NCBI GenBank assembly: GCA_028023455.1
Contig: JAQFVV010006312.1
Coordinates: 3,803,835 to 3,867,834 of the forward strand
Reading direction: 5' to 3'
Length of the DNA: 64,000 nt
Origin: Epiperipatus broadwayi
Lineage: Eukaryota > Onychophora > Udeonychophora > Euonychophora > Peripatidae
Shown: piece by piece, positions 46,910-57,959 of the stretch
Layout of the letters: each line of letters begins with the position of its first letter
How positions within the stretch are numbered: position 1 is the stretch's first letter
Notes under the pieces: model-generated
The model's input: only the letters and a program-made list of their open reading frames with translations
What the model was told of the DNA's origin: nothing
The model's database searches: none
Position numbers and translations under genes: made by a program

Positions 46910-49900
46910 TAATATGGTAATGACAATAAATATAACATACTTTCAGCTTAGATTTTATGAAGTAGCTATCTTCAGAAGTAAAATATAAATTACTAATTTA
47001 CTTCAATTAAATTGATTTCAAGTAAGCTAAGTTGATAATATTTTAGCCTATCTTATTAATCATGTTGCAAATGGATTTGAATCTATTGTTTTCTGATGTT
47101 CCTCTTCAGTTGCAACTAAAAAAAAATTTAAATTAAATTTACCTTTAGAAGTTAGATGATTTATACTAAATAATGGTGTTTTAAGTTTTATAAAAGAATA
47201 GAACATGCAAATATATATGTTTTATTGTAAAAAGTAATCATCAAAATTAAAAAGATATGGAATAACATATGAGTAATCGTTAATCAAAAAAATAATCTTA
47301 AAATATTTATATTAGTACGAATAATTGCATTTTATAGACAAAAGAAAGTTATTGATGTTAAACTGAGAAATCTTATACAGATTGAATCAAAGTTTTAAAT
47401 TTAATTGTAATGGACACATTTTAAATTATTCACAGTATAGAAAAGAGTGGACGACTATTTGTCGTAAAGATGTGTGTATGTGCAAACATTTTTTTTTTTT
47501 AATTCTATGGAATAATAATTAAACAGATAAAAAATTAAATTTCAATTTAAATGATTAAATTGTATTACCAATCCAAATGAAAATTGAAAATAATGTTAAA
47601 AGCAAAATAAAAAATAAACTAATTTAATTAATAAATATTAATATTTTGTTTATTTTATATTAAACTGTGTATTTGTATTGTAATTTAAAACAAAATATTT
47701 AAGTAGTTGTATGCCTAGTGTTTCCAATGATAATCTTAAGATAAGAAAAAAACTTAGTTTTTAAACATTAATCATTGTTTAATTAATTTTTAAGAGGAAA
47801 AATATACTTTTAAAACCATAATATTTCAAAGTTAAGATTTATTAAAACTTTTCTCAAAGCATATAATATTATCTCTTCCCTTTTATATATGACTATATAT
47901 TACATTAATTGGTTAATTGGTTAAACAATGTCAAGCTAAGCAGTCAATGGCCTTTTTCTTTGAAAGTGAAAATATGAGTATGTTCTGTTTCTTTTATATA
48001 ATAAAAATTCTAAATGAGTATATGTGTTTAATTTATAATCAATAATCATAAATCTGACAAGAATTATTTACTTTAATGGTAATATAAAATTTTATTAGTC
48101 ACTGATATCACCAAAATTATAATTAGTTCAAATCTATAATACTGACTGAAAGCCATTAAAATGATTATCTCATTAAACAAAATTATTTTTCTAAATTAAT
48201 TTATTTTAAAACAACAGTCATAATATTATTGAAATTTTCAGTGAATATCATAAATAGAATTACTTTGTATAAAACAAATAGTTATTGTTGTTACTAAAGA
48301 ATACTCATCAAAAAAATACATAAATATCTTTACATCTTCTATTTCAAACTGATAAGGCAAAATAATTACAAGATAATAGAAATTTGTTTAAGTATTTTAA
48401 AATAACGATTAAAATAAAGAAAAAAAATTAATAAAGCTACTGATCTTTTAGCTTTAATTCTTTTAACATGTATTTAGTTGTGTTCATTTATACTGAAATG
48501 ACTAACAAGTGTGTATATGTTTGAGTGGTGAGAAAGGTTTTTTTTCTTGGCCATGAGTAAAGATTATTATGTGATTTATTATAGAGAAATCATATCTCAA
48601 TATATATATATTTAATAATTGGAATTTATGCTTTTAATCTTTATTAATACTAAATGTTCAATATTTCTCTCATTAATCCCCCCCCCCCCCAAATATATTT
48701 TATTTCGCGAATTATATAATTTAAAAAGATTAATCTTATTAAAATTAATTTATAATTTCAAGTTTATTAAAAAGTTATATGCTTAAAATTTAAATGAAAC
48801 AAGTAAAATGCTAATTTACAAATATCTAAGCAAGATAAAATAAATGTGTGTGTGTGTGCCCGCAATGTCAAATATTAATTTAAATTCTCACTGAAAATTA
48901 TTTTTTATTTTTATATATTAAATTATTAAAATAGATAGGTTGGTGTTTTAATAAAAAATATATTAAACAAGAAATTATATAATTACAATTCTGGCAGATG
49001 CATGGATTTTGACGAAATCTACATGTATTAATGGAACAACTAGAAACACTGAATTAAATTTTATTAGAGATAAACTGTAGTTTTGTTACTGCGTGTACAT
49101 ACAGCCTTAACGTTTCTAAATAAAGAAACTATAAGCTACAAAATAAAATTATAATATGAAGAATATTATTGAAGATTATAACTTCAGTAATAGTTTTATG
49201 TTAAATTATAAAGTTATTAAGAATAGGTGTTAGAATTATAAATATGAACAAGGTTGAACACACCGAATAAGTGTCCCTTTTTATTAACATTAAAATATGC
49301 TTGTTCTCTGATAAAAAAAAAATACAGATAATTTGCAAACCAAAATTCTCATTTTATTTAAAATACATTACTTTGTATATGATGACAGGAGAACATGAGG
49401 AAAACAAATTAATGTTATCTGAATCTATCTTGGCTTTAAATGAGCGACTTATATAAATTCATATATTATGTTCTTGAATTATAAAATATTATATTAATTC
49501 CTATATAATATATTTGTTAACTTTGTAGATAGAATTTAAATTTTAGTTATAAGATCTATACTTAACAACATCATGGATCTAATAAAATAATTTTAATAAA
49601 ATAAAGACACCAACATTTTTATAGGCATTTTTCTATTGATGATAAAATATTTTAAAGATGGGAGATTTCTATTTTTCTCTTGAAGTTTAATATTTTAATT
49701 CATTAATATAATATTTTTAGTAAATATAATTTAAAATATGTAAAACATGTTTGTTGATCTAGATAGTTCATAAGTTAATTAAAACTTTAAGACCTTTATC
49801 AGTTCTTGTCTATAAAAACTAAATCAAATATTATATGTACACAAAAATATCAAATTATATAAATCAAGTTAGGTAGATCTCAACATCTTCAAAAATGATC

Positions 49901-50340
49901 TAGAGGGTTATAAGAATAATTATATGATTCAAATTTCATGGTTTAAGATTTGATGCTTATGTAATTTACTGAAAAGAAAGTTATATTGGTATAGCAGGAA
50001 GATATTATTGATTTATTTTATTATTATTATCATTATTAATAGTAGTGTAAATGTTATATACATATATATCAAATATATGCCATGTGTGATTGAGATATTT
50101 ATTTTAAAGAGATGATTTAGAATTAAAGTCATGACATTTCAGAATGAGCTATGACTCCATGGAAACTTAATATAGTCAATTAAGTCTGATACTATTTTCC
50201 CTTCATATATACACTCTGAATATTTAAATAGATAAAATAAATATATTCCTTTTTCTTTATTAGTAAATTTATGGGTGGAAGATCTATATCATTACTATAT
50301 ATATATATAATAAATAAAGTTTGATATCTGTATTAGTTTC
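46910..50340. other. AT-rich stretch, nothing recognised
   Basis: No coding, RNA or transposon signature over 3.4 kb. Small features only: a C13 homopolymer at about 48678-48690 and a short GT run at about 48846-48857. The 61-codon frame at 49271 lacks any motif. Confidence 0.45.
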
Positions 50341-50342
50341 AC

Positions 50343-50536
50343 AATATATGTAATATACAAATCAATATATATATATATATATCAAAATACAGTACAATTT
50401 ATATAAATTATATTTTTTTAGAAGTACTTTCGACTATACACTTTGTAGTCTCGAAAGTACTTCTAAAAGAATATAATTTATATAAATTGTACTGTATTTT
50501 GATATATATATATATATTGATTTGTATATTACATAT

Positions 50537-50538
<2 letters not shown>
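50343..50538. repeat. Large hairpin with about 90-bp arms
   Basis: TAATATACAAATCAATATAT, TATCAAAATACAGTACAATT, TATATAAATTATATT and AGAAGTACTTTCGA are mirrored after a loop near 50436-50450. At the centre, the minus strand reads GACTACAAAGTGTATAGTC followed by GAAAG, i.e. a stem-loop plus GAAA as in a hammerhead stem II, but with no CTGANGA before it. It looks like two copies of a PLE-type end joined head to head within the ribozyme region. Confidence 0.6.
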
Positions 50539-50544
<6 letters not shown>

Positions 50545-50571
<27 letters not shown>

Positions 50572-53205
50572 ACTATGTTTTTGTTTTTCATATATATATA
50601 TATTGTGCCTATGTATTTCTCACAGTCATTTTTAAGTAGAGCTTAAAAAGTTTTTTAAAAAATTTAAATTTATATTAGTCCATATTATTTTACATTAATT
50701 TTATGAGTAAAATAGGTTTTAACTTGTTATATAGGAAATTTATAAAGAGGTTTAAAGTATTTTAAAGTTATTTTAATATAATTTAAATAAAAGTTATATA
50801 ATATATGTTATTTGAAAGGTAAAATTAATTAATGTTTATTATAGTTAACTGATATTATATTAAAACAATAGTTTAGTTACCTTACTAAATATTATATAAT
50901 ATATATATTTTAAATAGTTTTAGTTGTTTAGATTGTTAGTTTAAATAATAAGTAATTAAATTATTCTAGAATGTTCCAAAAGTGTCACATGTCTTGGAAG
51001 GGTGTGTGTTTGTCATAAAGCTTTCATGTGTTAAGCAAAAAATTATGTTTTAGATTTTGTTAGTAAAATTAGACACATTAAAATGTTGGAAATAATATTT
51101 TAAAAGTAACAATTCTTTTATTGTGTTGTCTAAATATTTTTTTTATTTTAAAATTAATATATAAAGTTATAAAAATACTTTAATTGTTTAAATAAAGGTA
51201 TTTAATATTATAAAAACATTAAATAAATTTAATATAATATAAAAATGATGAGTCATAATTTATAAAATTATTTTGTAGGTAAAATAATTTGGTTTATATG
51301 TAAAATAGTATTTGATAAGAACTTGGATTAACCAAAAAGATCATTGGATAAGATAGGTATAAATATAGATGTTTAATCAGTCTAGTAGTCATAATATTTC
51401 TCATCTAATCTTATTTTGTTTTGTTTGTCTAATCTGATTTTATTTTAAAGTTTAATTTTTTATAAAAAAAAAATTTTTATTTAAAAGTTAAAAGTATAAT
51501 TTGAAATAATTATTTTAATGTACTCATTGTCTGGGTAAATTAATTATTTCTTTTCAATAATAGTTCAAATCAAAACTTGACAAAAACAATGATTATTTTA
51601 TGGAAACTAATAGTTGTCAACAAAGTATTGGCCTAATGTCTCTCAGTGAACATGAGTTTAAACCACATAACTGAAGAAAACTTAAGGATTTGTAAGAACT
51701 TTTTTATGTTTATTATGTTTAGTATGTGTGGAATGATAGAACATTTATATTTAACAATTTTGATAAACTCTTATAAATATAAACTGTCAAGAAATTTATA
51801 TTTTATAAGTATGGAAAGGATATTTGTTGAAAGTTATAGGGAATAAAAGGAAGAACAAATAATATTATGCAATTGAATTAGATAAATATGATGGAATCTT
51901 ATAAAATGTGAATATACTTTATATAATTTCTGAATGCAGATGTAAATATATTTTATTACTGGTATATATTAAAAGTATGGTTTGAATGGATATTATATGT
52001 TTTAAATTTGTGCATAGCAAAAATAGGAAGAAAAAAACAATTAAACTTTATATTTAAAAAAAAAAAAGATTTTCCTATTTAAAATAAAGATGAATTAACG
52101 ATTCATCTTAAAAATTTTTACTATTGAAAGAATGATGAATGAATTGTGCCTTTTAAAAGATTTTTTTTCTTTAAAAGTGAGATGGATTGTGATATGATTT
52201 TAAAGATTATCATTATGTCATATATATTGCTTGAATGAAAATACTGTGTAATGTTGTAAGAAATTATGGATTAATATGTGTGTATTTGAAAAGACCAAAT
52301 CTTGAATGCTTAAAAAATATCCCGTGATAAATTATTGCCTTTAAATATGAGGGTATACATTGGTGGGAAAATGAGAATGAAAATTGTTTGCTGGAAAAAA
52401 AAGTGATAAATCATATTCTACAAATGCTTTACAAATACTTACTGATGAAAAAATATTAATGTATCTATATTTTGCCATAATGTCTGGACCAGCATGATAA
52501 AAAAATATATATCCATAAAAATTATTACTTAATGTGAAAATTATATTAGTGAATGGTTTTTCTTTTGAAATATTCATGTTCCTAATAAGTGCTAAGAAAA
52601 CAAACTTAGCGAAATATTTTATTCAGTATAGATGAACAATATTTCATTGAGATTTTCTAAGATTAAACTTTGTGATTTATAGAGTTTTGTTTAATGATGA
52701 TGGAGAGAGCAGTTTTGTTCAAACATTTTTGTTGTCCATAAAAATTGGGGAAGCATGTCATTGGAAGAATGAAAGCAATGAAGGACTTTATTAGCTTTAA
52801 ATTTTATTTTTCTATTTTTTAGACTTTTTTTTATTATCATTAATAATATTCATTTAACCTGTTTATTAGAAATATGTTTAGTTTAAATATTGAAATAATT
52901 TATGTTTTAAAAATATAAGAAAAGGATAGATATCAAAAAATTTAATTTCCTATAAGGTAAAAATAAGGACCTATAGCTTATTTTATGTTCAGACAATCAA
53001 GAAGAGAAAGAGATGGCTTATTTAATTCCAATTATTGTTGGAATTAAAAAGTAAATTGTTATGTATTTTAATGATATTTTAATAATATTTCAATTTATAT
53101 TTTGTTTCACTTATCATATTGCTTGATTATTAAAGTGATACAAATCATATTCATATGATTATGAACATATTAATTACTTTATGAATATAAGGTAAAAGTA
53201 GAAAA
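50545..53205. other. AT-rich stretch, nothing recognised
   Basis: Several (TA)n runs lie at 50545-50605. Frames at 51646-51846 and 52341-52577 (minus) show no motif and match random AT-rich composition. Confidence 0.45.
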
Positions 53206-53214
53206 TGCCTTGTG

Positions 53215-53310
53215 AGTTGAGAGTGGTGGGTTGTGTGAAATTCTGTGCTCATATATCCTATATATTACATATATAGACACAGGTATTTATTAAGCCTGTG
53301 TGTTTCAGCT
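53215..53310 (+). repeat. Family B fragment (tRNA-like part and terminal hairpin)
   Basis: GAGAGTGGTGGGTTGTGTGAAATTCTG and CTATATATTACATATA align to family B at 31995-32090. The terminal ACACAGG…CCTGTGT hairpin replaces GTACAGG…CCTGTAC with both strands changed. Confidence 0.55.
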
Positions 53311-53314
53311 AAAA

Positions 53315-55925
53315 GGTATTTAAGTAACTTTTGTGAATGTTTGAGTATGCATATATTTTTATAACATTATTATGAGTTTTTAGTATATCTTTATGGATGG
53401 TATCTGTTTAGATACAATAACATAAAAATTTTGATCACTAAATTATCTAATACTATAATATAAATGAATGAATGTATGATAATAATGAATATTTTACTGA
53501 AATCATTTGGGTATACAATGTTTTGTACCATCTTTAATTTAATATTAGATAATTATTTTGGAAATGTGGTTTGGGGATTATTTTATGTAATGTGGTTACT
53601 ATTTCTTTGTGATATTAGGAGAAATATTCAAAATGTGGAAGATAACAGATAGTAGTCTGGGAACGTATTTGCAGAATGAAATTCTGGCTGCTGAGGATAT
53701 TAAGAAAGTATATTATATGCGAATTATATTGCTGTAAGTTAAATGTTAAAATATGGCAAAAAGATTTGTATAGTTAGTATATGGCCAATTGCATTCTTTC
53801 CATAGTTCAGTAAGAGCTCAGGTAGAAGCCATGACTTAAATTTAGGATATGTGATAAATATGTGACCTAAAGCACTGTAACCATGCTATTTAACACTCAT
53901 TTGAATTATTATTGTATTCACACCCTTCACTATAATTACTATTAATTGCTACTGGATATTGCATAGTAAATGATAGTTTAAAAAATGGTAGGAATAACAA
54001 CTAGATTACAAGAGCAGAGAAAAATTCTATCACAAATGATGTTTAATTATTTACTGTTTATTGTGAAAGTGGAAAAAGAATGATTTGATATTCGTAGAAA
54101 TGTTTGAATGTTGGAAATCATTAAACTCAAATATTAATGCATATTTTTATTTGATTGTGAGAAAGAATGATGAAAGCATAATATATGAATGCTATGATCA
54201 TAATAAATTATAAAATGAATAAATAAACAATGTCAAACAATAGAATTCTTTAATATAATTTGAATTTTCTATAAGAATAGTGAACTCGTAGAAGAATGAA
54301 ATTATAGGATTATTTTTAAAATGTTTTAAAAAGTAATTAATTTTATAAAGTGGTGATTAAAGTTATTTCAGTAACTATATTTTTCTTTATTTAATTTTTG
54401 CATTGAAATGTTAAAATTTACCTGAAAGATAAAGTGAAAAGCTTTATTGATATATAAAAGAAGTCCCTAATCTTTTTTGATATAATATGTTAAGTTTTGT
54501 ATAAGTGGTAATTTTAATTTTAATTTTATAGGCATTACTATAATTATAATTATTTTCCAAATAATATGAAGCATATTATTAGTTAAATAAGTCATATTTA
54601 ATTATTTTATTGTTTTATTATAATAATGTTAATGATATAACATTATCTAAATAATAGAAATAATAGACTACTACTATAATGTACCACATATTCTATTTTC
54701 CACAGTAAATAATCGGAATGAAGGTTATCTAATGTTGTTTTATTTTTGTTATGTTTCCTTATGTAAATATTTTAATCTAATTACTTTTCTTATGTTATTT
54801 TATATTGCAAATATTTTAAGTTTTTTTAAATTTATATTGTTGTGAATCTTCATATTCATACACATGATTTATGAATATTATTTGGAACATTATATTATTG
54901 CACATGAAAAATAAAAATATATTATTACAATTGTTATTATCACAGAAAATCTAATTGTTGGTGATTATGAAAATTATCCTATGCCAATTTTAAATATTTT
55001 ATATTGCAATTGTATTAAGAATATATTTTCTATGAATGCCACATAATAAATAAAAGATTATATGATGTTTTGTAAGAATTTTATAATTTTATTTACGTTT
55101 ATTGAAGAGTACTAATAGTTAAATAGATGTATGACTTTTTTAGAATTGTTAAAGTATTCTAGTTTTTTGTTGTTGTTTTTGTAATGGTAGTTAAATATAT
55201 GTAAAATCCCTTATTATATTTAACTACAGGGTATTAGTTTATCTATTATTATTATTATTACTAGGCGATGAACCTGAGATGTTAAATAATTCTAGAGTTG
55301 TAAGAATTGGTGGTGGGTAGAAATTTTCATTACTGTTAAATTTTAATGTTATTTTATAAAAGAATAGTAATTCATTTATTGTTTCATAATAAATTTCATA
55401 AGTTATTAAGTTAAGATTAATTTGTGTGTGTTATAAGACATGAGTGCATTACAGGGTAGTTTTGTTATATCAATTAAGTAAGCATAATATTCTTATGCCA
55501 TTGAAAAATATATCTTTTGGGATACACCCTCAATGTTAAACCAATATTTTACCTTGCTGAATGTCTCATGTAAAGAGTTTTATCATTTTTTATTTGTTTT
55601 TTAGTCAACCATATTTTAATTGTAATTAATGAACTAGTTGTAATTTACATTGTTCGTATAATAGATGAGCTGAGTATGTAATTTGAACCCTGATTTCTTG
55701 CTATTATTATTATTACATTTTAATTTAGTTAATTTATTATATTTTATTATTATGAAATATTAATTTTGTTAGATATTATACATTAGGAGGGCATTTTGAG
55801 CTAGTTATAATAGTACTTTTCTTTAATAGTTATTATTTACATAACTCAATTATAGATTATTATATTTATCAGTACTTAGTCAGAGAATCTTTATGTTAGT
55901 CTTCCTAGATTGTTTTAGCCCTTTA
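53315..55925. other. AT-rich stretch, nothing recognised
   Basis: No coding, RNA or transposon signature. The 62-codon frame at 53464-53652 is rich in hydrophobic residues but has no recognisable motif and lies in ordinary AT-rich DNA. Confidence 0.4.
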
Positions 55926-55927
55926 GG

Positions 55928-55929
55928 GT

Positions 55930-55967
<38 letters not shown>

Positions 55968-55976
55968 ATATTGTAC
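55928..55976. repeat. (TA)n inside a GGTACAATATA / TATATTGTACC palindrome
   Basis: The TA run is capped by GGTACAA and TTGTACC, giving a fully self-complementary 49-bp stretch. A similar TTGTACC/GGTACAA pairing occurs near 14010-14040. Confidence 0.8.
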
Positions 55977-55979
55977 CAG

Positions 55980-57800
55980 ACAAAAGCTTATAAATTCGCA
56001 TATACTTACCACAAGGGCGCCACTAGTCTGAAAATCAGAACTAGACATTTATTTTGAAGGGTGGACAGGATATGTGAACCCAAATGCGCCAGACTAGCTC
56101 AATCTAGCAAATGAGATCTTATGTTTTGTTCAGAAAATTGTAAAGGTAGCAACAGAAAACAAAATCAGCTAAGTAAAAAGGAATACTTATTTTATTAGTA
56201 GCATGGTTAAATAAACATCTAAATAATAAGCTTTAAAATACACTTAAAATGTACTACTTGTACATTCGTCAAAATTAAACAAATATTTTATATGGCTTTG
56301 AGAGCAATTTTCTATGCATGAAAGAGTGCAAAATACTGACAATAGCAAAAGTATTAGTAAGTGTACAGTGCTCACACAAGACAAGGGATGTTAGCTTTCT
56401 GCTTATAACCCATAGTTAGGAAAAGGCTGAATCTCCGTATTTGAGATTTATGCAAGCTTATGTCGAAACAGAAGAAATGCGAAGGTAACTTCCAAAACAT
56501 TAATAAAAAAAAGAGTGTTGAAAGTTATTACTTTTAATCGATTGACCTCCCTTAGAGTGAGACAGGCTAGGAGCTCATGATCTATCTATTGAAAGGGTTA
56601 TAATGATCATACATGCCCCTAATAAATGAATTGGAAGTTTGAGATAATAAAACTAATGACTATTATGTTTCATAATAGTCTATTATAAATAATTGTAGTT
56701 TCTTGACATAAGTAGAACTAATAATAAAATGGGTCCTGAGCCAGAAGTTAATTAAAATAGTCTGTAATATCCAGACTGCTTTCTATAATAAAAAAATGTG
56801 AGATTATAAATAAAACTATACTATCTTAGTTACTAAGACTTAAATGGGATATACAGCATAGGTTTGAAACTAGCACTCGTAAATAAAAAAAAAATGAAAC
56901 CTTACAGAAATGAATTACATAAAATAAAACTTGAAACACATTTATATTTCAAAAAAGGAAATCAAATTTAAGACAAAATTATTTAAATTATAAGGTACCT
57001 TAATAATTTATTTAAATGCTAGTGCACTAGACTTCTTGAATGTGGTCCATTAATCTGGATTCCCTGATGGTAGGCTTGGGCAAGTTGGTTAGTGGTTTCT
57101 TTGTAATGGGTTCTTGTGGCATTATAGGCAGTTAACGGAGACACAGGAAGCACAAATCTGTCCTGGAAAAAAGCTTAGCACATTATGATTGAAGAAAATA
57201 TCCCTACGGTAGGTTTAATGTTCATTCTAGATAGAATAATTACCAGATCAGCTTTCAACATATACAGGAATCATTTTTTCCAAGTATTTTTTTTGCAGGA
57301 ATATTTTGTGCAAGTATCTCTCATAGTTCTTGAAAAGATAATACCATGGCCTGATTAAGCCTGTTATAGCTGAATCATCTCTCCTATCTGAACGAATTAC
57401 AAAACTTTTTTTTACATTAAAATTTATAAAATTCTCCATCTAGCTAACGTTAGTTATCTAATTAATGAAAGTAAATTGCCCTTTACAGATCTAAGAATTA
57501 ACTAATGAAAAATTATTTTCTTTTTGTTTTCTTTCTTTTTAATTATTCTTATCAATCTAAATCCCAAATCTGAAAAGCAATTTATTTATATAATTCACTT
57601 TTACATAAATTAAATAAAAAAAAAGGAATCTTAGTTTTCTTTTTTTTTTTTCAAAATGAAAAACCAAATATAGCTGTGATATTAAAATATAATTCCCACG
57701 TATGTACATATATATTTGTACAAACATAAAAAAAAATGGCAAAACTTTTAATCAAGTTTTATAAAAAAAATTGACATTTATAAATTTATTATTATTTTTT
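55980..57800. other. Mixed-composition stretch without a recognised gene
   Basis: Patches at 55985-56110 and 57000-57180 are less AT-rich, but no open frame longer than about 63 codons and no motif was found. The minus frame at 57248-57439 is unsupported. Confidence 0.35.
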
Positions 57801-57807
57801 TTCATAT

Positions 57808-57904
57808 GTCATAGCATCAGCCAGGATGCGAACCCACAACTGTCTGCAACCAACTACTTGCTTGCAAGGCATCTGCAATGACCTCTCGGCTAACAACGCT
57901 TGAC
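57808..57904 (-). repeat. tRNA-like SINE copy 2
   Basis: Minus strand from GTCAAGC to GCTATGAC. The A box is TTAGCCGAGAGG (about 57882-57892) and the B box GGTTCGCATCC (57824-57834), close to consensus. An extended variable region suggests a class II (Leu-like) tRNA ancestor. An A-rich tail follows GCTATGACATATG. The anticodon stem is degenerate (GATGC/GCAAG). Same outer sequence as copy 1 at 16920. Confidence 0.65.
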
Positions 57905-57959
57905 ATAAATTTATTTTTAGCCCTGTAACACTTCAACTTTGTAATGGTGTTTTAAACAT

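Noticed and set aside
51646-53652. Short ORFs at 51646, 52341 and 53464
   Set aside because: Random-type hydrophobic and lysine/asparagine-rich peptides expected in AT-rich DNA; no start context, splice or homology signal.
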